In this document: positions 34,401 to 44,808 of the stretch, piece after piece
Layout of the letters: each line of letters begins with the position of its first letter
How positions within the stretch are numbered: position 1 is the stretch's first letter
NCBI GenBank assembly: GCA_001910725.1
Contig: MJGA01000007.1
Span: forward strand, 310,001 to 374,000
From: Phanerodontia chrysosporium
Taxonomy: Eukaryota; Basidiomycota; Agaricomycetes; Polyporales; Phanerochaetaceae
Direction of reading: 5' to 3'
DNA: 64,000 nucleotides
Translations under genes and position numbers: made by a program
The notes under the pieces: generated by a model
The model's input: only the letters and a program-made list of their open reading frames with translations
The model's database searches: none
What the model was told of the DNA's origin: nothing

Positions 34401-35419
34401 TGATGGGCTGGACGCGCTCCGAGGCCGACCCTTGCCTGTACTTCAAGCACGAGGGGAAACTCAATATGGCCCTCGTCCACGTCGACGACACCGCGCTCTA
34501 CGGCGAGCGCTCCATCCTCGATCGATTCAAGGCCGACGTCGCGAAACACTTCGCGATCACCACGAACGGCACCCTCAGCTCTTTCGTCGGGCTACAAGTC
34601 ACGCGCAAGAACGGCGCGATTTCTATTCTGCAAACACGCTACCTCGAGACAATCCTCGAACGTTTCGGCATGCAAGACTGCAAGCCCGTCTCGACGCCGC
34701 TGGACCCTGGCGTGAAACTCGAGCCGACGCCCGAAGATCAGACGCCCGCCGATGTACCTTACGCCGCCGCCATCGGATCCCTCATGTACGCTGCTACCGG
34801 CACGCGTCCCGACATCGCCTTCGCCGTCCAGACCCTCTCTCAGTTCACATCGCGCCCGTCCGCCACGCACTGGACCGCCGTCAAACACGTCTTCCGCTAC
34901 CTCAAGGGCACGACCGACGTCGGGCTCACTTTCGCAAGACGCGCCGATGACGACATCACCGGCTACTCGGACGCCGACTGGGCTCAGGCACACGACCGCC
35001 GCTCAGTATCCGGCTACGCCTATCTCCTCGCCGGCGGCATCGTCAGCTGGAACTCCAAGAAACAGCCGACCGTCGCCCTCTCCACCATGGAGGCCGAGTA
35101 CATCGCCCTCTCCCACGCCGCCAAGGAGGCCGTCTGGCTCCGCCGCCTACTTACCGAATTAGGCTTCCCGCCCGGCGCTCCCACAGTCCTTCACACGGAC
35201 AATCAGGCCGCCATCAGTTTCGCGCACGACACTCAATTCCACGCGCGCTCGAAACACATCGACATACGTCACCACTTCATTCGCGAGCGGATCACCGACG
35301 GCGACATCAAGGTCATCCATTGCGCCTCCGCAGACAACATCGCGGACATGTTCACCAAGGCGCTCCCGCGACCCAAGCACCGCGCCGCGCTCGCCCTCGC
35401 CAACATGGCCACTCGTTGA
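31403..35419 (+). CDS. Copia gag-pol polyprotein, 1338 aa
   Basis: One uninterrupted frame makes the whole polyprotein. The Gag part fills about the first 210 residues and is followed by a zinc knuckle at about residue 217 (CHGCGKEGHLKNVC). The aspartic protease site is near residue 276 (WLGDSASERHI, a DSA variant instead of DSG). Integrase has the HHCC zinc site (WHCALGH to CDACIQAKH, about 418-457) and the DDE residues in YSDIWGP, LHVDNAKEY and NGVAERLNRTL. Reverse transcriptase spans about 850-1085 with SPVVRQETFR, DIVGAYLHGPLEEEIYM, LYGLKQAGR and the catalytic VHVDD at about 1026. RNase H (about 1187-1316) has GYSDADWAQ, STMEAEYIAL and HTDNQAA. Integrase before reverse transcriptase places it in Ty1/copia. 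Codon use is GC-rich and C-ending. Confidence 0.97.
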   Translation: MSDAPHTVRIEPLKGSENYFSWSIQEKDILTELDLLEYATGETTCPEGTAATAWKRKDRKAISAIRLRCSPAVTIHIASCETAKSAWDTLKNMYATQGTMAKVTLVRRLQKYEMSEGADMEDELRKLTEMRAEAAEAGGKITDEDFAFNILSALPPSWESFVAAQNNVEKSSDVIGRVLSENLRRQSKGDTTTALVARNGKPGKKPKKSKFLKGVFCHGCGKEGHLKNVCRSSNQGSGAGGNTSRAHLAESREASNDSYSFVATTLAYASTPGTECWLGDSASERHIVRDRAAFKNLTPTPGHTIVGVGSTAALGQGDVDVVFTTPKGKITATLRNCLWSPNLPHNLLALGRLTSAGMSFHGTGNLLHIKDRDRVIAVGHKMGQLYRMDMTSRSSSGHTPAPSTLAFAARNSARTWYEWHCALGHINATQLQEMYRKGLVEGMDVDTSSDPGFVCDACIQAKHSRAPFPEIASGTIDQVADLIYSDIWGPARVASLQGNVYAITFTDAKSRFVAVDFMKTRDAALDRFQKVEQLIERQLGRRVKVLHVDNAKEYTEGKFRAYAESRGIIIRTTAPYSPAQNGVAERLNRTLMERARAMLIARSLPKFLWQEAWAYACYLRNRTPTRALSGKTPYEALWGQKPDVRAARDFGTPCWVLVPENRRDKLAAKSERYIFTGISASSAGWRYYVPGLRQVLVSRDVIFERERESPSVPFTLEGESETAPEPSPAAGATPPPPTSQAPETSTSESVKASPSTPNKPEDAAWAQFKSQLRNVTIRPTRQRTRIDYRALHETGTRIPKPPSEDDDSDPSPDQYHSAQAYFCYAAMDSDHPRSVDECKTRDDWPKWKAAMDAEMAQLEANGTWKKGELPPGRKAIGSKWVFAIKRHQDGSIDKYKARLVAQGFSQIAGQDYFDTFSPVVRQETFRVATALAATENLDSDALDIVGAYLHGPLEEEIYMRQAPGYDDGSGQVYVLIKALYGLKQAGRVWNHLLNHVLTSLMGWTRSEADPCLYFKHEGKLNMALVHVDDTALYGERSILDRFKADVAKHFAITTNGTLSSFVGLQVTRKNGAISILQTRYLETILERFGMQDCKPVSTPLDPGVKLEPTPEDQTPADVPYAAAIGSLMYAATGTRPDIAFAVQTLSQFTSRPSATHWTAVKHVFRYLKGTTDVGLTFARRADDDITGYSDADWAQAHDRRSVSGYAYLLAGGIVSWNSKKQPTVALSTMEAEYIALSHAAKEAVWLRRLLTELGFPPGAPTVLHTDNQAAISFAHDTQFHARSKHIDIRHHFIRERITDGDIKVIHCASADNIADMFTKALPRPKHRAALALANMATR

Positions 35420-35426
35420 GGGGGAG
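35418..35426 (+). promoter_or_regulatory. Polypurine tract
   Basis: GAGGGGGAG lies directly before the right LTR and overlaps the stop codon of the polyprotein. This is where plus-strand DNA synthesis is primed in LTR elements. Confidence 0.85.
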
Positions 35427-35829
35427 TGTTGAAAGTCGCCCCGCCAGGGCGCACTCAAAACCGTCGTGCAGACGGAAGTCAAAAGCTCCGGCGCGCCCGG
35501 AGGGCTGAAGCGCCGAGCGCCCATCAAAAGATGCGCCGTCGGCGTATCCTTACAAGGTCTCGCGGCGGGACAAGTCTCGCCGCCTTCCCCATTCCTCTTT
35601 TCCGCTCTGAGTAATCGTTAGATTAGATTCCGTAGTTATCAATCCCCAGCGCTCCCTTATCAATCCTCTAGATTAGATTCCGCCTTTTTCAGAGCGAGCA
35701 TTTTTCATTTGATTATTACCTACTTTAGATACATGGAAGCAAATCTATGTAGGGTATAAAACTCGTAGAATAATCCCAAAAATATGATCTCGCTGTTCTC
35801 CTCCATCCCAGAGTCTGCGCATCACAACA
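35427..35829 (+). repeat. Right LTR, 403 bp
   Basis: It reads the same as the left LTR along its full length, from TGTTGAAAG to CACAACA. The following five bases (35830-35834, CAAAG) are the second copy of the target duplication. Next come TCATGA, the original end of gene C. Confidence 0.96.
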
Positions 35830-36590
35830 CAAAGTCATGATTTCTCGAAGCTCACTTACAGTCTACTTGGGGAGAGTGGCAATCGCTACCAACCGTGGGG
35901 CTCGTTGTAGCTCCAAGAGACATAGCAAGACTGTGTATTTTATCGTGAACAATGCGTATCGACGGGATGACGAGATTTTGAGCGATATGGGGTAGCATGC
36001 GAACGATATTGACGGTGGCAGAAAAGTCCGTAATTGGACCTTGATGCACATCAGCTTCGTGGCGCCGACGATGAGAGGCGCCACGTGCTTACACTTCAGT
36101 CAGTTTTGGGGTCTAGGCTAGTGTTGCTTAGGGTCTGAGTACTGAGTACTCGACGGTATCCGCAAATACCCTACAGCATGACAGTCATCATCCAGCCGCT
36201 GCTTCTGTCCCGCCCCAATTTGCTGATCGACTATGATGCGCACGGCCAACCATGAAAAATGTACTGATAGCGAGATAACTCTAACAGTGACACGTATTGG
36301 AGAGATATGCACCGTCTAACTTTGCTGAGCCCTCCTATTTTCTTTTCTTTTCTTTAGAGCACCTCAGAAGAAATGAAGCCTTACCAAACCTTAGCCTTAG
36401 TGCAGCAGGTATCTAGGTTAGGGTTCCGCTTACTCCGGAGTCATCGGGCCGGGAAGCGTGACGTAGTTCGCTCGTCACAGGTCGCTGATTCCTGAATATC
36501 CCCAGAATTTCTAGCCCAATTTCTTGAGCTCATCCCACGACGGCATACATCGCTGCCGCCGTACTTCCGTTGCCTTAAAAACGCACAGAC
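35830..36590. other. Right target duplication, displaced 3' end of gene C, and intergenic DNA
   Basis: CAAAG (35830-35834) and the original Ser codon and stop of gene C (TCATGA, 35835-35840) are followed by what should be its old 3' UTR, now 5 kb from the coding region. The remaining sequence to 36590 has no recognisable gene and contains the promoter of the NAD+ synthetase gene. A short run of TTTTCTTTTCTTTTCTTT occurs near 36340-36355. Confidence 0.6.
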
Positions 36591-39500
36591 ATGGGTCATC
36601 TCATTACTGTTGCGACGTGAGCTGCCATTTTTTATCCTCAAACTCATGCATCGTTGTTGAAAGCTACCTGTAGATGGTACGCACGCGTCCTTGGACCTTA
36701 CGACTGGAACTTCAATATGATACCGTGTTCTTCATAGTTCGCTCAATCAATGGGCACTGGACTTTGAGGTGGGTACACTTTCAATGTAATACAGACTCGC
36801 TTAAGCTGGCTTGTACAGGGGAATCTGGAGCGTATCTTAGAGAGCATCCGAATTGCCAAGGAGCGCGGCGCGACGATGAGAGTTGGCCCTGAACTCGAGA
36901 TCACGTCAGTGCACACTTGATGGGGAATTCTTTGAAGGCGTCGTTGATTTCGAACGTTGTGCAGTGGTTACGGATGTTTGGACCACTTCCTGGAAGGTAC
37001 GTGTTTTTACGATCGACCCCTACGCCTTTGACGAGTGTTGTACATGCAGGTGATACTGTCTTACACTCGTGGGAAGTCTTGTCAAAGATTCTGGAGGCAC
37101 CAGAGACGGAGGGAATACTCTGCGACATCGGCATGTAAGTGCCCTGTTGGATGCAGAGTTACGCTCTTCACAGCAAATGATAGGCCTGTCGTACACAAGA
37201 ACGTCATCTATAACTGTCGTGTAATCATTCACAACCGCAAGATCATCCACATCCGGCCTAAAATGTGGTTGGCGAACAACGGAAACTACAGGGAGCTGCG
37301 CTACTTTACTCCATGGATGAAGCATCGCCAAGTAGAAGATCACTACCTTCCCGAATAATCGCTCGTGTGACAGGTCAGGTATGTGTATGAAACCATTTTG
37401 CTCCATTACATGCTCCAGCTCTGCGCACAGACCAAGGTCCCTTTCGGAGATGCAGTCGTTAGTACGGTGGACACCTGCATCGGCGTCGAGCTCTGTGAAG
37501 AACTCTTCACGCCTGCGAGGTGCGAAGTCTCGCCTAATATGCTTGGCATATTCGCTAATTTGCGACAAGCCCTCACATTCTCATGGGTCTAGACGGCGTT
37601 GAGATCTTCACCAACTCCAGCGGCAGCCACCACGAGTTACGCAAGTTGTACACTCGAGTCGAGCTGATCAAGGAGGCAACCCTCAAGGTGAGAGAATTAG
37701 CTTCGCAAAAGCATCTCGCGTTGATATTCTGAAGCTCGGTGGCATTTATCTATACGCTAACCAACAAGGATGCGACGGAGACCGGCTGTACTACGACGGC
37801 TGCGCCATGATTGCGGTGAACGGCAAGATCGTTGCTCAAGGATCTCAATTTTCCTTAACGACGTCGAGGTCGTCACTGCCACTATTGACTTGGAAGACGT
37901 CCGCGCCCATAGAGCAATCAGCAGCCGGAGCATGCAGGCCGCAGGGGCAGAGCGGTACGAGCGGATCGAAGTCGACTTCGCTCTCTCTGGCGGAAAGTTT
38001 GACAGCGTTAGAGACCTGGACGACGTCATCCTTCATACCTACGAACCGAAGTACCACAGGCCCGAGGAGGAGATCGCGTATGCTTTATCCATTCTATTCA
38101 CCATGTAAGGGCATTAACTGATTGTTGGATAGGCTTGGCCCGGCATGTTGGCTATGGGACTACCTCCGTCGCTCGCGGACTCAGGGGTACTTCGTTCCCC
38201 TGAGTGGCGGTATTGACAGTTGTGCAACAGCGGTCATCGTGTATTCGATGTGTCGCCTTGTTGCCGAGGCTGCTCAGAGAGGAGGTGAGGCGGACCTCCG
38301 GGCATACATGTGCGATCATACTCAATCCAACTAGACAAACAGGTCATCTCTGACGCCCGCCGCATTGCTGGCCTCCCAGAAGACTCGGATTACTTGCCTA
38401 CCGACCCACGAGAATACTGCAACCGTATCTTCCACACATGCTATATGGGCACCGAAAACTCTAGTGCGGAAACTCGGGGGAGAGCGAAGGCTTTGGCCGA
38501 GGCCATTGGCAGGTAAGGTCGTCTTGAGGGAAGCTGGCAGTATCCTCACCGCACATAGCTACCACACCGACCTCAACATGGACACTGTGGTTACCGCTGT
38601 CCGAAATCTGTTTGCGATGGTGACTGGAATCAAGCCAAGGTTCCGCCTCCATGGAGGTACCGCTGCGGAGAACCTCGCGCTGCAAAACATCCAGGTGTGC
38701 CATGATAGCGGCTTAGATAGCGTTGCAGGTGCTCACACTATATAGGCGAGGCTGCGTATGGTTATTGCCTATCTATTTGCCCAGTTGCTTCCATGGGTCC
38801 GTGGTCGCACCGGCGGCCTCCTGGTGCTTGGAAGTGCCAATGTCGACGAAAGGTAAGGGACAACTAGTCTGCGATGGCTGGATAGCTGATGTTCTTGCAT
38901 AGTCTGCGTGGCTATCTTACTAAGTACGACTGCTCTTCAGGTGAGTCGATCATCTTCGGACGTTATGTCGAAGTATTAAGACATAAACTAGCCGATATTA
39001 ACCCCATCGGTGCTATCAGTAAGACCGACCTAAAGAAGTTTATTGCCTACGCAGAAGGGGCGTTTGACTTGCCCGTATTGCACGAGTACGTTGGGTGGCA
39101 TCCCACATGGCAAGTGTACTAAATCGAAAGCCCAGCTTCTTGACTGCTGTGCCGACAGCAGAGCTGGAGCCTATCACCGAAACTTATGTTCAGGCGGACG
39201 AGGTCAGTGCAAGCTCAGTCCATGCCCTACTTTACCAGCCTGATCATCCGCACAGGCGGACATGGGCATGACCTACGATGAACTCTCCGTCTTTGGACGA
39301 CTGCGCAAGGTAGACAAGTGCGGTCCGTATAGCATGTTTACCAAACTTGTACACGAATGGGGCTCGTTCCTGTCACCAACTCAGGTTAGCGCATTCGTTG
39401 TCAACGTCAACCTTGCCCTGCTCATGTGTTGGACCAGATCGCGGAGAAGGTCAAGCACTTCTTCTTCGAGTACGCTAGGAACAGGCACAAGATGACTACT

Positions 39501-39783
39501 TTGACCCCGTCGTACCATGCGGTAAGTGCTGAGCATATCATCCGTTCTTGCCGTACCTGACTATGCCGCAGGAGCAATACAGTCCGGATGACAACAGTAC
39601 GTATTTTCACGTCTGTAGTCTTCGACGACGCGTGCTTATCAGATCTCTCCAGGGTTCGACCTTCGCCCCTTCCTGTACCCATCCAGGTTCCCCTGGCAGT
39701 TCAAGAAGATCGATGCTGTCGCCGCTACCTTGCCCGACAGAAGTACCACATCCGCCGAAGAAGCGAGGAAGAAGATGGCTTGA
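36591..39783 (+). CDS. QNS1: Glutamine-dependent NAD+ synthetase
   Basis: This enzyme makes the last step of NAD+ synthesis, amidating deamido-NAD+ with ammonia from glutamine. The N-terminal glutaminase (nitrilase fold) shows its catalytic triad: Glu in VGPELEI, Lys in [14 protein letters not shown] and Cys in GVELCEELF. The C-terminal synthetase shows the ATP-pyrophosphatase loop [18 protein letters not shown], then [41 protein letters not shown] and [15 protein letters not shown], and the end [17 protein letters not shown]. More than ten short introns are needed. Two single-base losses are required to explain frame changes, near 37350 (between HYLP and RIIARVTG) and near 37856 (between QFSL and NDVEVV). 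Apart from these the enzyme looks complete, so I favour sequence errors over a pseudogene. Confidence 0.92.
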
Positions 39784-39933
39784 GCTGTATTAAGAGTGAA
39801 TAGTCCCTAGACAATGCGGAGGTATCTGAAATACTGATATGGTGGATACAGATGAGCAATACATGTATTGTAGGTTACAAGGTAGTGCGTCCAGAGTGAA
39901 AGAGAATCAGATGAGATGGATTGTATTTCCAGA

Positions 39934-42342
39934 CTATGTCCGCTGCAAGAATCGGGAGAGTGCACCCTGTATCGCAATTTTCTTCATGATCGTCGGTTCT
40001 TCCGCTGCGAAAAAATATGAGTGAAGAAACGACATAATGAAAGGAGCACGTACGATCTTGCAAATCCTCTTCCTTGACCTTCCGCTTAATACTTTCCATT
40101 ACTTCGCTGACAGCGGAGCGGTCGAAGTCTCCACGAGCTTTCATGAGGTTCTCAACGAAGGCGATGTTTGGTCCGTGTACCTTGGCGAAAGACCAGTACG
40201 ACAGGAAGACCAAGCTCTTCGACGCCTCGAGGAGTGACAGGATCTGTTCCAAGACTTCTAGTCGGGGTTCAAGCTCCTTAGACTTCTTGTAGGAACCGAA
40301 GAACTTGTAGACCTCCGAGATATCGTCCTTCATTCGCTCTGAAGCAGCCGGCATCTTTAGCTTCGGCGCGTTCGCGAGCGCCGTGATGTACGTGACAAGG
40401 AACGCGTCGAGCAAATCCTCGACAAGCAGGTCGAACAGCGACTGGTTGAGGTACGTCTGGTAGTCCGTCATGTAGTCCCGCATAGTCTCGACGATCTGCG
40501 CCATGATGCCATCGTACCAGGACGGCTGGAAGAGCTGCTTCGTAGCCGGCCTCAAGTCGTTGAAGATCATGTCGATTAGCGTTTGCGTGCACTTCTTCGC
40601 GACGTCGAGGTAACCGTCTATGGCGTCGTTTAGGCGATCATGGATCGTCCCGCGGTACTTCTGCGACACGAGAGGCTCGATGCGCCCCGAGAGTGTCTCT
40701 GCGAAGTCTGCCGCGCGGAGCTGGTCGTTCGCGAGAGCGATGCAGTACTCGACGAGACCGCCTGCGACCTCCTCGGGCTTCTCCGTCTGCTTCTTGTACT
40801 CCGCGTCGATGAGCCGCGTCCACTGCTCCTGGATCCCGCGCATCACCCGGCTGACTTCCTCAACGACCCGCGCGAGGATCACGCCCTGTCCGCTGTCCAT
40901 GGCCGCGTCGACCTGCTGATTGACCATCTGGAAGAGGATCACGGCGCCCTGGGTACCGTACAAGCCGTCGCTGTCCACCTCAGGCGGTTCCGCTCGGGTT
41001 GTGAAGGCCTCGATCTCCGTCTTCATGAGGTTCGTTGTCCACTCGTCCAGCTTCTGAACGATGAGCTTGAGGTAGTCGTCAATGAGAATCTGCTCGTTGC
41101 CGTTGAGGAGCGGGGGCTCCATGGCCTCGGGTGGGACGTTCAGTTCCTTCATGTTCTTCTTGTATTCCTTGATCCAGCCGTGCAAGAATAGAAGAACGCT
41201 TGCCTCCGGATCCGTTGCCATAATTTTGTTGATCATAGCGTTCAGTGCCTTGTGGTACTCGCGGGCATACTGCATGTAAATGGAGTAGTCCGGGGGGAAG
41301 CAAGGTGCGACCTCCTCCTCGATGCGAATGAGGTCCTGGTAGATCCACATCGAGTTCTCCAGGAATGCGATGGGATCACCTCCCTCTTGTTCGAAGGCAT
41401 CGTTGAACGACTGCTGCACGGATTCTCCTATGGCCTTCTGAAGCTTCGAGTGATAATACTTGAGAACGCGAGCATTCGCTTGCATTGAGCGGAACTTCGA
41501 CGCGACGTCCATCTTCGCTGCCTTTTTGACGAGCTTGAGAGCTATGGCCTAAGAAGAAGGTCAGAAATAAGCGTGTCATGGGATACCACCCTTCCAAACA
41601 CTTGCCTTTTGATCTTCCTTGCCCTCAATCTCTACTATCTTCAACAGCTTCACGATGACGTCGGGATGTCCTGCGCGCACGATAGGAAGGATGTTGCGTG
41701 AAAGGGCATAGATGTACTCGTCGAATGCGTTGATGAGCCTGTTCAGGCGGTCGAAGTAGCGGGTCAGTCTTGCCCTAACTTCCTTGGATGACTTCTTCGC
41801 CTGGTGCATAGTCTGGTTCCTGAATGCCTCGAGGCGGTTAATCTGGTAGTGAATGCGCAGTAAGTTCGGCGCAGGACCAAGAATGTCTTCGCTGTCCTCG
41901 GACAGCATACGCTCGAGGTCATCTAGTTTCGATCTCATCTCGAGGAGGTTGTTCACCATCTCTTCTGTCTGCTCGAAGTTACGGTGGACCATGGAGACCT
42001 GGCGACGAGACGTCAATACACGAGTTGACTATTTACCAACGGACTCACACGACTGATTTGGTCGAAAGTCGAGACAACAATCCTGGGGTCGTTGCACATC
42101 TTGTCTATGGCCTCCACCTCATCCTTGATGCCCTGCACGTTGCTTCGTGTACTGAACAGCTTCCTCAACCCTCCTCGCGTGGCATCGAGCTGCTCCTTCA
42201 CTCCGTTCTTCAGGCGAACATCTATGGATGCCTTCTCCTTCTCGAGCTTCTTCCTAAAGGCAGCGAGCTTCAGGAGGTCGTCTGGCGACTGCAAGAACTC
42301 GCCGACCGCCTGGGCGGCCGAGACGGGGGCTGCCATAGACAT
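39934..42342 (-). CDS. SEC6: Exocyst complex subunit SEC6
   Basis: Four exons (42342-42049, 41998-41606, 41548-40054, 40004-39934) encode 750 residues, the usual size for Sec6. The N-terminal 100-200 residues are coiled-coil-like (AFRKKLEKEKASIDVRLKNG, MVNNLLEMRSKLDDLERML). The remainder is all-helical with family blocks such as LRIHYQINRLEAFRNQTMHQA, RYFDRLNRLINAFDEYIYAL, WIKEYKKNMKELNVPPEAM and LVEDLLDAFLVTYITALANA. Sec6 is a core subunit of the octameric exocyst that tethers secretory vesicles to growth sites, including hyphal tips. Intron 41549-41605 begins with GC rather than GT. It shares a 172-bp divergent promoter with COQ6. Confidence 0.95.
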
Positions 42343-42514
42343 CGTGTGGTCGCAGTACGCAGTAGGTCACCTGGACATTAAATATACCTGAGCAGAGGCT
42401 AGGCCAGGTGGTGAAGGCACGGACGGAGGTGAAATGTGCTGTGCCCGCAGCGCGGAGATCAGACCTGTTGCGCGCGCTTGGCGGGGACCGTCGCGTCTCC
42501 TGCCTGCTGCCTTC
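42343..42514. promoter_or_regulatory. Shared divergent promoter, SEC6 and COQ6
   Basis: Only 172 bp separate the two ATGs, so the promoters overlap or are shared. No TATA box was recognised. The DNA around 42430-42500 is GC-rich. Confidence 0.55.
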
Positions 42515-44430
42515 ATGTTGCGCACCGTCACGCGCAAAGCCAAATTCGCAAATTCGGCAAGATGCTTTGCTACTGCGGCTGAAACTGTAGAGCGTGATGT
42601 GGTTATTGTCGGCGGTGGACCTGCGGGCTTAGCTCTCGCAAGTGCTCTTGGTGAGTCTCCGCACTAGCGTACGCGATGCTAAGACTGCATGCTCAGTGGC
42701 GCGCAGCGCGGTCAAAGGTGGTCCAGAACAACCTATCAGTAACTCTGGTAGAAGCTGGTGATCTTCAGAAAGTGCGTGACTGGCGACAAGAGCCAGGAAA
42801 CTTCTCAAACCGCGTGAGCTCAATTACCAACAGCTCCAAAGCGTTTCTTGAAGGTGAGTAGCTTCAAGTCTGGAAGCCTTGTTTCTGTCTGACTGATGCA
42901 CATAGATATCGGTGCTTGGGACTTCGTGGAGCAGGCCAGAACATGTCCCATTGCAGAGATGCAGGTGCGTTAGCTCGATATATGCGCGCTCGTAAGCTGA
43001 CTGCGCTGTAGGTATGGGACGGCCTCTCAAACGCCCGAATTACATTCTCGGCCTCTGAGTTGCCACTAGGTTCTGTGGATGAGCTGTCTCGATTGACTGA
43101 AAACTTGAATCTGCAACGCGGGCTCCTGCGGCATCTCTCGCAATACCCTGAAGTTCAGCTCTTGGACAAGGTCAAAGTGCAGTCGATTGTCCGCGAGGAT
43201 CGCGAAGAGAACGCCTGGCCGATTGTGCACCTCTCAAACGGCCAAGCTATTCGTGCCCGCTTGCTCGTAAGCTTACAATCCCATCGTACATCGTCTCTGC
43301 TACAACTCTTTAGGTCGGTGCAGATGGCTTGAACTCGCCTGTGCGGACGTACGCCGGCATCCAATCTTACGGCTGGGCGTATGACACCCAAGGCATAGTC
43401 GCAACGCTCTTCCATGCGCCTAGATCGTCTTTTCAGGGTCCGAACACAGTCGCATACCAGCGGTTCTTGCCGACGGGCCCCATTGCATTCCTCCCTTTAT
43501 CCGAGACAGCTTCCACTCTCGTCTGGTCGACAAAGCCGCATCTAGCCAATGTGCTGAAAGCGACGAGTCCAGAGATCTTCGCAAGAATGGTGAATGCTGC
43601 GTTTCGCCTACCGATGTTGTCTCTGCGGTACCTTCATGACCGCCTTCTCGAGAGCCCAGCAATGTCTGTCGAGGAGTTTGGGGAGGAGCTTGCATTTCGC
43701 GAACGCTCAGACGCGATTGACACGCGTTCTGCGTTCTCATCGCTGGCCGCTGTCGGCGATGCCGCCGGGGGCATTCCACCAGAGGATGCAGATTTAGTCC
43801 CACCGCTCGTGACCGGTATACAACCTGGCACTGTCGCGTCCTTCCCGCTACGCTTTTCGCACGCGGAGGCGTATGTAGGCGAGGGTCCAGGTTCCCGCAC
43901 AGTGCTTGTAGGTGACGCGGCACATACAATCCACCCACTCGCCGGGCAAGGCCTCAACCTCGGTTTAGCGGATGTGGAGTCGCTTACGAAGTGCATTGAA
44001 GACGCCCTCCTGTCCGGTGGCGACGTCGGTACGTACTTTTTTTTCATCTCGCACATGACCGCGGAGGTTGATGCACCTGACAGGTTCTTACACGTCCCTT
44101 CTGCCTTATGCCCGCGCCAGGTACCTTGACAACCACAAGATGCTGTCTGCATGTGACAAGCTCCACAAGTTGTATTCCGCGACTGCGGGACCAATTGTCT
44201 GGGCACGGACAGTCGGCCTCGAGGTGTTGAATGAGCTGGACACGATCAAGGCCGCGCTCATGATGACCGCTGGAAGCGAACGCGCCCGTCAGCCTGGACA
44301 GGTCGGTTGGGAGCTCGCCGCGAAGGGTGTCGAGACTTTCGCAAAAAACGTAAACGGAGCACGAGAGTTGGCGGGTAGCGTAAAGGACCTCGTTGGCGCA
44401 GGCGTCCGCCAGCTGCTGCAAAGGCGATGA
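42515..44430 (+). CDS. COQ6: Ubiquinone biosynthesis monooxygenase COQ6
   Basis: This is the flavin-dependent C5-hydroxylase of the coenzyme Q pathway, on the matrix side of the inner mitochondrial membrane. The N-terminus MLRTVTRKAKFANSARCFAT is a basic amphipathic mitochondrial presequence, followed by the FAD-binding VVIVGGGPAGLALASAL. Further family motifs are FSNRVSSITNSSKAFL, LLVGADGLNSPVR, GTVASFPLRFSHAEAYV and the second FAD motif VLVGDAAHTIHPLAGQGLNLGLADV. Exon 1 is 42515-42650. The next acceptor must be the CAG at 42704-42706 to keep the frame (ALARSKVVQNNL). The C-terminus ends VGAGVRQLLQRR. No frame breaks were found. Confidence 0.94.
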
Positions 44431-44808
44431 GATCCTACGGAGGCTTGGGACGTTTTCCACGTGTAGAGTTGGGTAAATATTGCCAGCACGCAGAATGAAC
44501 TTGGGTCCTGAATGACGAAATCCCCAACTTTCTGGACATTTACGCGACGCCGATATGGTTCATCCCTATCTTCCTCTCGAGGTTTGCTTTGCACGAGGGA
44601 AATTGGTCCCGCATTCTTGATTTCGATGGGCGCTACCCCAGACGTGGGTCATTTTGTCAACGGAACCACGTAAGCGCCCAAGTATACTGTTGGGGATCCC
44701 CAGTCTGCATCTTTTAAAGGCCTTTCATCGTCCCGCTCGTTTCCCCTCACTCTTCCCCTCGTTCACGAAAGGGCGAAATCTTGGCTGGTTTCCCCTCCTC
44801 ACGACACC
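44431..44808. promoter_or_regulatory. ACC1 promoter and leader region
   Basis: 378 bp lie between COQ6 and ACC1. TTTTAAAGG at about 44713-44721 and CT-rich blocks at about 44730-44765 precede the ATG at 44809. CT-rich stretches before the start are common in strongly expressed fungal genes. Confidence 0.45.

Larger units (their letters stand above)
30822..35829 (+). mobile_element. Complete Ty1/copia LTR retrotransposon, recently inserted
   Basis: The element is 5,008 bp long. It has two 403-bp LTRs that I read as identical, TGTTG...CAACA ends, a 5-bp target duplication, a primer-binding site directly after the left LTR, a purine tract directly before the right LTR, and a single uninterrupted gag-pol frame with integrase before reverse transcriptase, the copia order. 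Identical LTRs and an open polyprotein mean a very recent insertion and a possibly active element. It lies in the same orientation as, and inside the very end of, gene C. Confidence 0.97.

Noticed and set aside
36591..39783. NAD+ synthetase as a pseudogene
   Set aside because: Both catalytic domains, all active-site residues and all other splice sites are intact. Only two homopolymer-type single-base losses occur, and the same defect is seen in several other genes.
41082..41191. Antisense frames over SEC6 and ACC1 (for example 40640-41191 plus, 51121-51990 minus)
   Set aside because: They mirror strongly coding strands with GC-ending codons and carry no domains.
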